A stretch of 16,106 bases of DNA, taken from contig JABMMR010000089.1 of the NCBI GenBank assembly GCA_013205525.1, positions 1 through 16,106 of the forward strand. The letters are read 5' to 3'. This document shows, piece after piece, positions 6,409 through 15,407 of this stretch. Each line of letters begins with the position of its first letter. Position 1 is the first letter of the stretch. The position numbers were made by a program, and so were the translations under genes. The stretch comes from Burkholderiales bacterium (lineage in GTDB: Bacteria; Pseudomonadota; Gammaproteobacteria; Burkholderiales; Burkholderiaceae_C). Below the pieces are notes generated by a model, which worked only from the letters and a program-made list of their open reading frames with translations, made no database searches and was not told the origin of the DNA.

Positions 6409-9400
6409 ATGAATGCACCCACTCCTTTGCCACCGTTGTTAGGGGCTGACCAAGACGTCCATCAATTTAGGGAAATCCCCTACAACTACACCTCGTTCTC
6501 CGACAGGGAAATTGTCATTCGCCTGTTGGGCTTGCCGGCTTGGCAAACCTTGGAGACTTTGCGTCAAGAACGCAAGACGGGTCGCTCAGCGCGCATGCTT
6601 TTGGAGGTTTTGGGCGATATTTGGGTGGTTCAACGTAACCCCTATTTGCAAGACGATTTACTGGACAACCCCAAACGCCGTCAGTTGTTGGTGCAAGCCA
6701 TGCAGCATCGATTGGACGAAATCGACAAGCGTCGCGACGCTTTGCAAGACCCACAGCGCGATGCCATGGTCACAGGATTGTTGGACACAGCCTTGCAAGC
6801 GGTCAAAGCCTTTGCCCAAAGTTTTGCAGAGGTGTCTCGCTTGCGCGCCAAAGCCAGCAAAGTGTTTCGCAAATGCACGCACGACAACAACATCCGCTTT
6901 GACGCCATGAGCCGTGTCTCGCATGTCACCGATGCCACCGATTGGCGGGTGGAATACCCGTTTGTGGTGCTTGCCCCCGACGGCGAAGCTGACATGGCGA
7001 AACTGGTCAAAGCCTGTATTGATTTGGGCCTGACCATCGTGCCGCGTGGGGGCGGCACGGGCTACACCGGTGGGGCTGTGCCTTTGACTTGGAAAAGTGC
7101 GGTCATCAACACCGAAAAATTGCAAAAACTCGGGCAAGTAGAAATGCTGCAACTGCCTGGCCTCAAGCATGCCTTTGCCACCATTGCCACCGAAGCTGGC
7201 GTGGTCACCCAACGGGTGGCGGATGCGGCCGAACAGGCCGGATTTGTGTTTGCCGTCGACCCGACCTCTGCGGAGGCCTCTTGCATTGGCGGCAATATCG
7301 CTATGAATGCGGGCGGCAAAAAAGCGGTGCTGTGGGGCACGGCGCTGGACAATTTGGCCAGTTGGCGCATGGTCACACCGGACGCGACATGGTTGGAAGT
7401 TGTGCGACTCAACCACAACTTGGGCAAGATACATGACGCGGCCGTGGCCAGTTTTGAGTTGCGCTATTTCCAAGCTGATGGTGTGACGCCTTTGCGCACC
7501 GAGCGACTCGACATCCCAGGAGCGAGTTTTCGCAAAGCCGGTTTGGGCAAAGATGTCACCGATAAATTTTTAAGTGGCTTGCCCGGTATACAGAAGGAAG
7601 GCTGCGACGGCTTGATCACCAGTGCGCGCTGGATTTTGCATCGCATGCCGGCGCACACCCGTACGGTGTGCTTGGAGTTTTTTGGTCACGCCCGAGAGGC
7701 CGTGCCCAGCATTGTGGACATCAAAAACTACATGTTCGAGCTGGCCAAAGACAGCGGCACGGTGCTGGCAGGTTTGGAGCATTTGGACCGCCGCTATTTG
7801 AAAGCGGTTGGGTACACCACCAAATCCAAGCGCGGTGGTTTGCCCAATATGGTTTTGTTTGGCGACATTTCCGGCGATGATGCCGATGCGGTGGCGCGTG
7901 CCACCTCTGAAGTCGTGCGCTTAGCCAACCTCAGAACCGGTGAAGGCTTTGTGGCTGTGAGCGCCGAGGCAAGAAAGAAGTTTTGGCTGGACCGCAAACG
8001 TACCGCTGCCATCAGTCGCCACACCAACGCTTTCAAGATCAACGAAGACGTGGTTATTCCTTTGCCGCGCATGGCCGAATACACCGACGGCATCGAGCGA
8101 ATCAATATCGAGCTGTCGTTACGCAACAAGATCGCACTGTGCGATGCGCTCACCGAATTGCTCGCTCTTGGTGCTTTGCCCTTGGGCAAGGTCTCGGATG
8201 ACATCGATTCACCTTCCCCTGAGTTGCTGCAAGAGCGTGTGAGCCAAGCCTTAGAGCTGTTGAGCGATGTCAAGACGCAGTGGTCGACTTGGCTGACGGA
8301 CATTGCGCTTCACTTTCCCGATCTGCAAACCCACCTTTTGCGCGCCAGTTGGAAAACCCAGATTCGCCAACCCTTGCACAGCTTATTCAGCGGTGCTGCT
8401 TTTGCTCTCCTGCGCCAAGCGATAGACGACACCCATCAGCGGGTATTGAAAGGCCGTGTTTGGGCGGCTTTGCATATGCATGCGGGCGACGGCAATGTGC
8501 ATACCAATTTGCCTGTCAACAGCGACGACTACGCGATGCTACAAACCGCGCATGAAGCGGTTGACCGCATCATGGCTTTGGCGCGGTCTCTGGATGGTGT
8601 GATTTCTGGCGAACACGGCATAGGCATTACCAAGCTGGCTTATTTGACTGACGCCGAACTGCAACCCTTTGCCGATTACAAGTCGCGCATCGACCCGCAT
8701 GGGCGCTTTAACCAAGGCAAGTTGCTTAGAAAAGTAGTGGCCAACGGCGAGCAACGCAGCGCCGACCTAAGCCAAGCCTATACCCCCAGTTTTGGCTTGA
8801 TGGGGCATGAATCTTTGATCATGCAGCAGTCAGACATTGGCAATATCTCGGACTCGATCAAAGACTGTTTGCGCTGTGGCAAATGCAAGCCGGTGTGTGC
8901 CACTCATGTGCCAGGCGCCAATTTGCTCTACAGCCCACGCGACAAAATTTTGGCGACCTCTTTGCTGATTGAGGCGTTTCTCTACGAAGAGCAAACCCGC
9001 CGGGGCGTGTCAATCAAGCATTGGCAAGAATTTGAAGATGTGGCGGACCATTGCACCCTGTGCCATAAATGTGCCAGCCCTTGCCCAGTCAACATCGATT
9101 TTGGCGATGTCACCATGGCCATGCGCAATTTGTTGCGCAAAATGGGTCAGCAAAGTTTCCGCCCTGCCTCTGTTTTTCAATCGTGGCTGGTGAGCACTGT
9201 CAGCCCCCAAGCCATTCAGTTGGGGCATCAAGTCACCCGTGTTGCCATGCAGGCCCAGCGTTGGGCTAACCAAGCCTTGCAAGTCTTGGCCAAGCAGCAA
9301 ACCCAGCAACCTCCTGCCAGTTTCGGTGCGCCGCCTCTGAAAGCACAGGTGGTGCATTTTGTGAATAAAAAAATGCCTGCAGGTTTGCCCAATAAAACGG

Positions 9401-10275
9401 CGCGTGCCTTGCTCGACGTCGAAGACCGAGACTACGTGCCCATTATTCGCAACCCGCAGTCCACCAGCGCAGACGCCGAGGCGGTGTTTTATTTCCCTGG
9501 GTGTGGCTCCGAGCGCTTATTCAGTCAAGTCGGCTTGGCGACCCAAGCCATGCTGTGGCACGCCGGTGTTCAAACCGTGCTGCCCCCCGGCTACCTGTGT
9601 TGCGGCTACCCCCAAAGAGGCTCAGGTCAACAAGACAAGGCGGACAAAATCATCACCGATAACCGCGTCTTGTTTCACCGCGTCGCCAACACCTTGAACT
9701 ACCTTGACATCAAAACCGTGGTGGTCAGTTGCGGCACCTGCTTTGACCAATTGCAAGGCTATGAGTTCGACAAGATTTTCCCGGGCTCACGGATTTTGGA
9801 CATTCACGAATACTTGCTTGAAAAACAACTGTCTTTGCCCGCGGGCGGTAGCTACCTCTACCACGACCCTTGTCACAGTCCGATGAAGCAGCAAGCGCCC
9901 ATGAAGACGGTCAAAGCGTTGTTGGGCGAGCAAGTCATTGAGAGCAAACGCTGCTGCGGCGAAAGCGGCGGTTTGGCTTATTCGCGCCCCGATGTATCAA
10001 CCCAAATTCGGTTTCGCAAAGAAGAAGAAATTCTTGCGGGTGAAAGCGACTTGCGTGAGCGCGCTTGGGTGGGCCCGCAAGAAAATATAAAAGTGCTGAC
10101 CAGTTGCCCCAGTTGTTTGATGGGACTTAACCGCTTCCAAGATGACCTTCAAAATGGTCTCTTAGAAGCCGATTACATCGTGGTGGAAATGGCGAAAAAA
10201 ATCTTGGGCGACCAGTGGATGACCGACTATATTCGTCTGGCCAACAGTGGCGGCATTGAGCGCGTATTGGTTTAA
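6409..10275 (+). CDS. Giant FAD-linked oxidoreductase with two Fe-S clusters and CCG domains (DUF3683 family)
   Basis: A 1288-residue fusion built like D-lactate/glycolate/D-2-hydroxyacid dehydrogenases joined to their Fe-S subunit; E. coli YdiJ is a shorter relative in design. Order seen: an N-terminal DUF3683-type region (about 20-150, [20 protein letters not shown]); a PCMH-type FAD-binding domain (about 170-390, [14 protein letters not shown] near 211); an FAD-oxidase C-terminal domain (about 480-760, [12 protein letters not shown] near 688 and [10 protein letters not shown] near 731); a ferredoxin-like part with [11 protein letters not shown] near 819 and [12 protein letters not shown] near 883; then two cysteine-rich CCG repeats, with CCGYPQRG near 1064, SCGTCF near 1107, CCGESGG near 1181 and SCPSC near 1232. 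No membrane helix is evident, so it is probably a cytoplasmic or peripheral enzyme passing electrons to quinone. Substrate unknown. The start fits the usual N-terminus but has no clear ribosome site. DUF971 follows after 10 bases. Confidence 0.9.
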   Translation: MNAPTPLPPLLGADQDVHQFREIPYNYTSFSDREIVIRLLGLPAWQTLETLRQERKTGRSARMLLEVLGDIWVVQRNPYLQDDLLDNPKRRQLLVQAMQHRLDEIDKRRDALQDPQRDAMVTGLLDTALQAVKAFAQSFAEVSRLRAKASKVFRKCTHDNNIRFDAMSRVSHVTDATDWRVEYPFVVLAPDGEADMAKLVKACIDLGLTIVPRGGGTGYTGGAVPLTWKSAVINTEKLQKLGQVEMLQLPGLKHAFATIATEAGVVTQRVADAAEQAGFVFAVDPTSAEASCIGGNIAMNAGGKKAVLWGTALDNLASWRMVTPDATWLEVVRLNHNLGKIHDAAVASFELRYFQADGVTPLRTERLDIPGASFRKAGLGKDVTDKFLSGLPGIQKEGCDGLITSARWILHRMPAHTRTVCLEFFGHAREAVPSIVDIKNYMFELAKDSGTVLAGLEHLDRRYLKAVGYTTKSKRGGLPNMVLFGDISGDDADAVARATSEVVRLANLRTGEGFVAVSAEARKKFWLDRKRTAAISRHTNAFKINEDVVIPLPRMAEYTDGIERINIELSLRNKIALCDALTELLALGALPLGKVSDDIDSPSPELLQERVSQALELLSDVKTQWSTWLTDIALHFPDLQTHLLRASWKTQIRQPLHSLFSGAAFALLRQAIDDTHQRVLKGRVWAALHMHAGDGNVHTNLPVNSDDYAMLQTAHEAVDRIMALARSLDGVISGEHGIGITKLAYLTDAELQPFADYKSRIDPHGRFNQGKLLRKVVANGEQRSADLSQAYTPSFGLMGHESLIMQQSDIGNISDSIKDCLRCGKCKPVCATHVPGANLLYSPRDKILATSLLIEAFLYEEQTRRGVSIKHWQEFEDVADHCTLCHKCASPCPVNIDFGDVTMAMRNLLRKMGQQSFRPASVFQSWLVSTVSPQAIQLGHQVTRVAMQAQRWANQALQVLAKQQTQQPPASFGAPPLKAQVVHFVNKKMPAGLPNKTARALLDVEDRDYVPIIRNPQSTSADAEAVFYFPGCGSERLFSQVGLATQAMLWHAGVQTVLPPGYLCCGYPQRGSGQQDKADKIITDNRVLFHRVANTLNYLDIKTVVVSCGTCFDQLQGYEFDKIFPGSRILDIHEYLLEKQLSLPAGGSYLYHDPCHSPMKQQAPMKTVKALLGEQVIESKRCCGESGGLAYSRPDVSTQIRFRKEEEILAGESDLRERAWVGPQENIKVLTSCPSCLMGLNRFQDDLQNGLLEADYIVVEMAKKILGDQWMTDYIRLANSGGIERVLV

Positions 10276-10278
10276 GGA
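10274..10278 (+). promoter_or_regulatory. Ribosome binding site of the DUF971 gene (AAGGA)
   Basis: AAGGA overlaps the TAA stop of the oxidoreductase gene and lies 7 bases before the ATG at 10286. It fixes that ATG as the start instead of an in-frame ATG at 10247, which lies inside the upstream gene. Confidence 0.75.
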
Positions 10279-10285
10279 TTTCTTT

Positions 10286-10699
10286 ATGGCCGGACTCACA
10301 CCTACCACCCCTCAAGCCACGGACATTGTGTTGCACAAGCAGTCCAAGGTCTTAGAAATTGCCTTCTCAGATGGACAACGCTTTCGAATTCCTTTTGAGT
10401 TAATGCGTGTCTACAGCCCCTCTGCAGAGGTGCAGGGCCATGGGCCGGGCCAAGAGGTGCTGCAATCGGGCAAGCGCGAGGTGTCTATCGTGGCGCTCGA
10501 ACCGGTTGGCCATTACGGCGTGCAACCACAGTTCAGCGATGGCCACAACAGCGGCATTTTTTCTTGGGACTATTTGTATGGTCTGGGTCAACGCGAGGCT
10601 GAACTTTGGCTGTCGTACGACTTGCGATTAAAAGCCGCCGGTGTTGGCCGAGACGACCCCATGGGGTCTGGCGCCTCCCATGCTTGCCACAGCCATTGA
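10286..10699 (+). CDS. DUF971 (GBBH-like N-terminal domain) protein
   Basis: A 137-residue protein consisting of one DUF971 domain, the fold found at the N-terminus of gamma-butyrobetaine hydroxylases and joined to the P-loop Fe-S scaffold HCF101 in plants. That association makes an iron- or Fe-S-linked role plausible but unproven. Visible features: a beta-rich start (TDIVLHKQSKVLEIAFSDG, residues 12-30), FRIPFELMRVYSPSAE (33-48), and the family hallmark FSDGHNSGIFSWDYLYGLG (83-101). The enzyme domain of true hydroxylases is absent. The C-terminal tail is rich in possible metal ligands (H132, C134, H135, H137). It sits between the Fe-S oxidoreductase and ubiE with gaps of 10 and 9 bases, so it is surely co-transcribed with them. 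Its reading frame continues in frame into ubiE past one TGA. Confidence 0.88.
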   Translation: MAGLTPTTPQATDIVLHKQSKVLEIAFSDGQRFRIPFELMRVYSPSAEVQGHGPGQEVLQSGKREVSIVALEPVGHYGVQPQFSDGHNSGIFSWDYLYGLGQREAELWLSYDLRLKAAGVGRDDPMGSGASHACHSH

Positions 10700-10708
10700 G
10701 CCCAGACC

Positions 10709-11440
10709 ATGACGCAGACGCATTTCGGATTTAAAAAAGTCAATGAAGGCGACAAAGCGCATCGCGTGCGCGGCGTCTTCGATTCGGTGGCCAGCAAATA
10801 CGACCTCATGAACGATTTGATGTCTGTGGGCATGCACCGCGCTTGGAAAGCCTATGCGGTGCTGGTGGCTGGTGTGCGTTCAGGTGATGCGGTGCTCGAC
10901 ATCGCGGGTGGCACGGGCGATATGGCGCAAGCCTTTGCAAAGCAAGCCGGTTCACAAGGCTTGGTGGTGCATACCGACATCAATTTGGCGATGTTGCGCC
11001 AAGGCCGCGACCGCTTGTTAGACGAGGGCCTGATGCTGCCCACCACCGTCTGTGATGCCGAGGCTTTGCCCTTTGCCGACGCCCGTTTCAACCTTGTTTG
11101 CGTCTCTTTTGGTTTGCGCAATATGACGCACAAAGACCGTGCCTTGGCCGAGATGGCGCGGGTGCTCAAGCCCGGTGGCAAGCTCTTGGTGTTGGAATTT
11201 TCCAAAGTGCCCCAAGCTTTATCCAAGGTTTATGACTGGTATTCCTTTCAAGTTTTGCCTCGACTGGGCAAAATAGTCGCTGGGGACGATGCCAGTTATC
11301 GCTACTTGGCTGAATCCATTCGTATGCATCCTGACCAAGCGGCTTTGAAAGACCTCATGCAGCAAAATGGCTTTGCGCATGTGGACATTCACAATCTATC
11401 CCTAGGGGTGGTGGCATTGCATGTTGGAATAAGGTGTTGA
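10709..11440 (+). CDS. ubiE: Ubiquinone/menaquinone biosynthesis C-methyltransferase
   Basis: SAM-dependent methyltransferase of 243 residues that adds the C-methyl group to 2-polyprenyl-6-methoxy-1,4-benzoquinol in ubiquinone synthesis; homologues also methylate demethylmenaquinol. Family signatures are complete: the N-terminal [20 protein letters not shown] (residues 20-39), the SAM loop [13 protein letters not shown] (61-73), [19 protein letters not shown], the post-core [17 protein letters not shown] and the C-terminal [11 protein letters not shown]. The start at 10709 is 9 bases after the DUF971 stop, with only a weak GAG upstream. The gene heads the recognisable quinone group ubiE-Tim44-ubiJ-ubiB. 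No menaquinone gene is in the window, so a ubiquinone role is most likely. Identification is secure. Confidence 0.96.
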   Translation: MTQTHFGFKKVNEGDKAHRVRGVFDSVASKYDLMNDLMSVGMHRAWKAYAVLVAGVRSGDAVLDIAGGTGDMAQAFAKQAGSQGLVVHTDINLAMLRQGRDRLLDEGLMLPTTVCDAEALPFADARFNLVCVSFGLRNMTHKDRALAEMARVLKPGGKLLVLEFSKVPQALSKVYDWYSFQVLPRLGKIVAGDDASYRYLAESIRMHPDQAALKDLMQQNGFAHVDIHNLSLGVVALHVGIRC

Positions 11441-11475
11441 TGCGGTTTGCATCCTGACTCTATAGAAAGCAATTT

Positions 11476-12423
11476 ATGAAAATCATGTCTTTGGTGTTGA
11501 GTATGGTTTTGATGGCGGCCAGTTTCCAAGCTGATGCCAAACGTATGGGCAGTGGCCGTTCTATCGGTAAACAGTCCGGTCAGGTTACCCAACGCGAAGC
11601 GGCTAAACCAGCTGCGACGCCGGGTCAAAACGCAGCCACTCCCCCCGCTGTGCAGCAACCTCGTCGTCCTTGGGGTGCCATGCTGGGCGGCTTGGCCGCG
11701 GGATTGGGCTTGGCTTGGTTGGTTAATTCTTTGGGTTTTGGCGAAGAGATGGGTCAATTCTTGATGTTTGGTTTGTTGGCTTTGGGCTTGATGCTGCTGG
11801 TGGGCTGGTTCATGCGTCGCCGCGTCAGCAGCAACACCGCCTCTCCCTATGCTTACGGTGGTGCTGGCTCTGCAGCCAATCCAGACCAAGTGGCTCAGTA
11901 CAACCCTGCCAAGGTGGGTAACGATGCCTCCGCTCGCCCGTGGGAGAACCCCAGTACCACTTACCCTTCAGGCCAGACGCCCAGCCGAGCCAGCGCTCGA
12001 ATTGGATCGGCGCTGATTGGTGGGGGACAAAACTGGACCATTCCAGAAGGTTTTGATGTCCAAGGCTTTGTTCAAGCTGCCAAGCAAAACTTCATCAGCT
12101 TGCAAGCGGCTTGGGACCTCGCCGATATACCCGCCTTGCGGGTAATGATGACCGATGGCATGCTGACAGAAATTCAGTCTCAGCTGGCCGAGCGTGGTGA
12201 GCTGGTTGCTGGCCCCAACACCACCGAAGTGGTCATGCTCGAAGCGCAATTGCTGGGCATTGAAGATTTGGGCGAGGGCTATATGGCCAGCATCGAATTT
12301 TCAGGCTTGATTCGCGAAGAGCCCACCGCTAGCCCCAGTCCATTCAGAGAAGTATGGAATATGACCAAGCCCAAAAATGGCTCCATCGGTTGGTTGGTCG
12401 CTGGCGTTCAGGCTTTGCAATAA
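11476..12423 (+). CDS. Membrane-anchored Tim44-domain protein in the ubi cluster
   Basis: A 315-residue protein with a likely signal peptide or first anchor at residues 1-21 (ends S-F-Q-A-D-A) and a Gly/Ser/basic stretch KRMGSGRSIGKQSG of the kind seen in bacterial Tim44-like proteins. A Pro/Ala-rich segment (43-65) follows, then two membrane helices at about 68-87 and 94-113, a low-complexity linker (118-185), and a C-terminal Tim44-like domain (about 188-315, IPEGFDVQGFVQAAKQNF to the end). In mitochondria this domain binds membranes or lipid in the protein import motor; the bacterial role is largely unknown. A weak AGAAAG lies 6 bases before the ATG. It lies between ubiE and ubiJ, 35 bases after the former and 11 before the latter. 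A role in holding or feeding quinone-synthesis proteins at the membrane is inference from position alone. Confidence 0.85.
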   Translation: MKIMSLVLSMVLMAASFQADAKRMGSGRSIGKQSGQVTQREAAKPAATPGQNAATPPAVQQPRRPWGAMLGGLAAGLGLAWLVNSLGFGEEMGQFLMFGLLALGLMLLVGWFMRRRVSSNTASPYAYGGAGSAANPDQVAQYNPAKVGNDASARPWENPSTTYPSGQTPSRASARIGSALIGGGQNWTIPEGFDVQGFVQAAKQNFISLQAAWDLADIPALRVMMTDGMLTEIQSQLAERGELVAGPNTTEVVMLEAQLLGIEDLGEGYMASIEFSGLIREEPTASPSPFREVWNMTKPKNGSIGWLVAGVQALQ

Positions 12424-12434
12424 ACCTCTATTCC

Positions 12435-13007
12435 ATGAAAGCGTTACCCGCGTGGCCAGATGTGCTGGCTCAATTCAATTCGTTGGTGATGAATTTTCAG
12501 CCGCCCTCTGCTTGGGTAGATGAGATCCAAGACCGCGTGCTGTTGCTCGTTAACCATGTCTTGTCTCAAGAGCCTGCAGCCATGTCGCGTTTGCAGCGGC
12601 AGCAACATCGCAGCCTGCAAATCAGTTGGCGACAGTTTCAAATGTCGTGTCGCATCACGCCAGCGGGACTGTTCGAGCGGGCGGCTTTGCACAATGCGCC
12701 CGATCTATCTTTGCACATCAGCCAAGACTCGCCTGTTTCCCTTTTGCAAACTTTGGCCCAAGGCGACAAACCGGCCATGCAAGTGCAAGGCGATGTGATG
12801 TTGGCTGCTGACATCAACTGGCTGGTCGACCATGTGCGTTGGGACTTCGAAGAAGACCTCTCGCGTTTGCTAGGCGACGCGATGGCGCACCAGTTCGTTG
12901 CTGCAACCAAGCGAATGCTCAGCGCCCTCAAGGCGTTTTTACCCCAGGCATCTGCCGCTTCACACCCCCCTCATTACGCGGCGTCGAACACGGTTCATTC
13001 TTCATGA
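12435..13007 (+). CDS. ubiJ: Ubiquinone biosynthesis accessory factor UbiJ (SCP2-like)
   Basis: A 190-residue homologue of UbiJ, a lipid-binding SCP2-domain protein of the soluble Ubi complex that presents hydrophobic intermediates to the ubiquinone hydroxylases and methyltransferases, acting with UbiK. Sequence similarity is modest by eye; the call rests on size, the SCP2-like pattern (an alternating strand region near [17 protein letters not shown], then DNA encoding [33 protein letters not shown] helices in the second half) and the position ubiE-x-ubiJ-ubiB, which matches the E. coli order ubiE-ubiJ-ubiB. The start at 12435 ([13 protein letters not shown]) is preferred over in-frame ATGs inside the Tim44 gene. 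There is no clear ribosome site, so coupling from the upstream stop 11 bases away is likely. Its TGA overlaps the ubiB ATG (ATGA). Confidence 0.85.
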   Translation: MKALPAWPDVLAQFNSLVMNFQPPSAWVDEIQDRVLLLVNHVLSQEPAAMSRLQRQQHRSLQISWRQFQMSCRITPAGLFERAALHNAPDLSLHISQDSPVSLLQTLAQGDKPAMQVQGDVMLAADINWLVDHVRWDFEEDLSRLLGDAMAHQFVAATKRMLSALKAFLPQASAASHPPHYAASNTVHSS

Positions 13008-14575
13008 TCCGCATTGACCGCGGGGTCTTTATCGTTTGGATTGTGTTGCGGTTCGGACTCGATGAGTTGCTGCTCTCGGGCTTCAGTAATCCATGGCTAA
13101 AGCTGCTGTCCCGCGTGTTGACGCTAGGGCGCAATTTGCGCGCCCCCAGAGGCGAGCGCCTGCGTCTGGCGCTAGAGAGCTTGGGGCCTGTGTTTGTGAA
13201 ATTTGGTCAGGTGCTCTCAACTCGTCGAGACCTGCTGCCCGAAGATATTTCAGACGAACTCGCCAAACTGCAAGACCAAGTGCCGCCATTTCCCTCGCAT
13301 CAAGCGGTGGCCATGATAGAGAAAGCGTTTGGCAAAAAGCTTGACGAATTGTTCAGCCATTTCGAACATACGCCGGTGGCCAGCGCCTCTATTGCACAGG
13401 TGCATTTTGCGCGTTTGCGCAATAACAAGGGCGAGCCCGAGCGCGAGGTGGCGGTCAAGGTGTTACGCCCTGGCATGCTCAAAGTCATCGACAAAGACCT
13501 CGACCTCATGCGCAACATGGCGGTGTGGGTTGAGCGGCTTTCAAGCGACGGCAAACGTCTTAAGCCGCGTGAGGTGGTGGCTGAGTTCGATAAGCATTTG
13601 CATGATGAGCTCGACTTGGTTCGCGAAGCCTCCAATGCTGCGCAGTTGCGTCGCAATATGGAGGGTCTGAACTTGGTATTGATTCCCGAGATGGTGTGGG
13701 AGTATTGCCGCCCCAATGTGTTGGTCATGGAGCGCATGTACGGCATACCCATCAGCCAAATCGAGACCTTGCGAAAGGCCGGCGTCAATATTCCCCAACT
13801 CGCCAAAGATGGGGTGACTTTGTTTTTCACCCAAGTCTTCAGAGACGGTTTCTTCCATGCCGATATGCATCCCGGCAATATCCAAGTCAGCACCAGCCCA
13901 GCAACTTTCGGACGCTATGTGTCCTTAGACTTCGGTATTGTGGGTACGCTGACCGAGGTAGACAAAGACTATTTAGCACAAAACTTCACAGCTTTTTTCC
14001 GCCGCGACTACAAGCGCGTGGCCGAGTTGCATATTGAGTCTGGGTGGGTGCCCGAGTACACCCGCGTGGATGAACTTGAAGCCGCTATTCGGGCGGTGTG
14101 TGAACCCTATTTTGATCGCCCTTTGAAGGAAATTTCCTTGGGAATGGTGTTGCTGCGTTTATTCCAAACCTCGCGTCGGTTTCAGGTGGAGATTCAACCG
14201 CAGTTGGTGTTATTGCAAAAAACCTTGCTCAATATCGAGGGCTTGGGAAGGCAACTCGACCCCGAACTCGATTTATGGAGCACAGCCAAACCCTTTTTGG
14301 AAAAATGGATGCTCGAGCAAATGGGCCCTCAAAAATTTTGGCAACAACTCAAAACCGAAGCTCCTAGGTTTGCCAAACTTATTCCCGAGCTGCCGCGCTT
14401 GGTCCATGCCTATTTACAGCGCGATCATTCTGCCGAGCGCACCGAATTGTTGCGCTTGCTAGAAGCTCAGCGGCGAACCCATCAGACCTTGCAAGCTATT
14501 TTGTTGCTTGCCTTGGGCTTTATGGCCGGCATCGTCATCACCGCCATGCTGAGCGTGTGGAGTATTGCCACTTAA
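13004..14575 (+). CDS. ubiB: UbiB atypical kinase/ATPase for ubiquinone biosynthesis
   Basis: A 523-residue member of the ABC1/ADCK/UbiB family, membrane-associated and needed for ubiquinone synthesis; family members show ATPase rather than ordinary protein kinase activity. Family motifs: the KxGQ motif at 66-69 ([15 protein letters not shown]), SASIAQVH, the ATP-site lysine in VAVKVLRPG, the ExD-type segment [24 protein letters not shown], the catalytic-loop equivalent HADMHPGN at 285-292 and the DFG at 309-311. The C-terminal hydrophobic stretch (about 497-520, [18 protein letters not shown]) is the membrane anchor. The ATG at 13004 overlaps the ubiJ stop by 4 bases; a longer in-frame reading beginning at 12839 would run back through ubiJ and is rejected. 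It is the last gene of the rightward block and converges on potI with only 4 bases between the two stops. Confidence 0.96.
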   Translation: MIRIDRGVFIVWIVLRFGLDELLLSGFSNPWLKLLSRVLTLGRNLRAPRGERLRLALESLGPVFVKFGQVLSTRRDLLPEDISDELAKLQDQVPPFPSHQAVAMIEKAFGKKLDELFSHFEHTPVASASIAQVHFARLRNNKGEPEREVAVKVLRPGMLKVIDKDLDLMRNMAVWVERLSSDGKRLKPREVVAEFDKHLHDELDLVREASNAAQLRRNMEGLNLVLIPEMVWEYCRPNVLVMERMYGIPISQIETLRKAGVNIPQLAKDGVTLFFTQVFRDGFFHADMHPGNIQVSTSPATFGRYVSLDFGIVGTLTEVDKDYLAQNFTAFFRRDYKRVAELHIESGWVPEYTRVDELEAAIRAVCEPYFDRPLKEISLGMVLLRLFQTSRRFQVEIQPQLVLLQKTLLNIEGLGRQLDPELDLWSTAKPFLEKWMLEQMGPQKFWQQLKTEAPRFAKLIPELPRLVHAYLQRDHSAERTELLRLLEAQRRTHQTLQAILLLALGFMAGIVITAMLSVWSIAT

Positions 14576-14579
14576 GAGT

Positions 14580-15407
14580 TCAGTCGAGGGGGCGAAAATT
14601 TTCGCGACGCATTTGCCGAGCGGTATGAACGCCATACAACACCACCGCCAAACTCACGACCGCCATCAACAGCGTGGACGCCGCATAAATTGAGGGGTTC
14701 ACTCCGCGGCGGGCGTAGCTAAAGATGACCTGGGGCAAGGTGGTCACACCTGGGCCAGATAAAAACTCTGAAATCACCACGTCATCAAAGGACAAGGTGA
14801 AGGTCAGCAACCACGCGGCAACCAAAGCTTGAGAAATATTGGGTAAAGTCACCAAGAAAAAAACTTGGTACGGGCGACACCCTAAATCCAGGGCGGCTTC
14901 TTCAATCGAGCGGTCCATTTCCTTGAGCCGAGACTGAATCACGACAGTGGCATAGGCCATGCCTAGCAAGGCATGACCCAGCACAATGGTGGTGGCACCG
15001 CGCTCGGGCCATCCCAGCCCTCGTTCCATGGCCACAAACAGCAGCAGCAAGGACAGGCCAATGATGACCTCAGGCATGACCAAGGGCGAACTCAGCATGG
15101 CGTTGAATAATGAGCGGCCTTTGAATGCACCAAAGCGTATCAAGGCATATGCGGCCATGGTCGCCAAAATCGTGGCCAAGGTGGCGCTAAGCAAAGCCAC
15201 ATTGAAGGACAACAAAAAGCCTTCGACCAACCGTGTGTCTTGTCCCAAGGCTTGGTACCAGCGAAGCGAAAAGCCGGTGAACTCACTGTCTTGGCGTGTG
15301 CTGTTGAAAGAGAACACAACCAAAAACAGCAAGGGCAAATAGAAAAACAAAAACACAGCGCCCATCCACAAACGGCTGACGTAGCGATGCCAACGGTAGG
15401 CTTGCAT
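14580..15407 (-). CDS. potI: Putrescine/spermidine ABC transporter permease, PotI type
   Basis: Inner-membrane permease of 275 residues, one half of the channel of a polyamine ABC importer. Six membrane helices can be placed: about residues 14-36, 64-90, 106-127, 138-157, 190-212 and 240-261. The EAA loop that docks to the ATPase is at 169-189 (EEAALDLGCRPYQVFFLVTL), after DRSI. The protein matches PotI more than PotC by eye: SLLLLFVAMERGLGWPERG, the SRLKEMDRSIEEA segment and FTLSFDDVVISEFLSGPG resemble E. coli PotI closely. The ATG at 15407 shares its A with the TGA of potH (TGATG) and has a strong AGGAAGG six bases upstream; TTG at 15410 would sit too close to that site. Substrate could be putrescine, spermidine or a related polyamine. 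The periplasmic binding protein and ATPase genes must lie elsewhere, probably beyond the right edge. Confidence 0.92.
   Translation of the reverse strand: MQAYRWHRYVSRLWMGAVFLFFYLPLLFLVVFSFNSTRQDSEFTGFSLRWYQALGQDTRLVEGFLLSFNVALLSATLATILATMAAYALIRFGAFKGRSLFNAMLSSPLVMPEVIIGLSLLLLFVAMERGLGWPERGATTIVLGHALLGMAYATVVIQSRLKEMDRSIEEAALDLGCRPYQVFFLVTLPNISQALVAAWLLTFTLSFDDVVISEFLSGPGVTTLPQVIFSYARRGVNPSIYAASTLLMAVVSLAVVLYGVHTARQMRRENFRPLD

Noticed and set aside
6658-7473. Long open frame of 271 codons on the minus strand opposite the oxidoreductase gene
   Set aside because: It lies wholly antisense to a well-supported conserved gene, has no recognisable domain, and its composition reflects the opposite codons. 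Similar antisense frames elsewhere (for example 431-898, 3958-4425, 7794-8303) were rejected for the same reason.
10419-10430. Perfect 12-base palindrome CCTCTGCAGAGG
   Set aside because: It falls within the DUF971 coding sequence, is explained by ordinary codons, and has no regulatory context.
11437-11466. Possible promoter before the Tim44 gene (TTGATG, 18 bases, TATAGA)
   Set aside because: Only 4 of 6 matches in each hexamer, and the implied start leaves almost no leader. Co-transcription with ubiE is the simpler reading.
12128-12144. Perfect 7-base inverted repeat with a 3-base loop (TACCCGC / GCGGGTA)
   Set aside because: It lies inside the Tim44-domain coding sequence with no T tract and no second copy seen. 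Probably chance.
12839-13003. In-frame upstream extension of ubiB
   Set aside because: The extra residues are Arg/Pro-rich readings of ubiJ in another frame and do not resemble UbiB. The ATGA overlap at 13004 gives the normal N-terminus.
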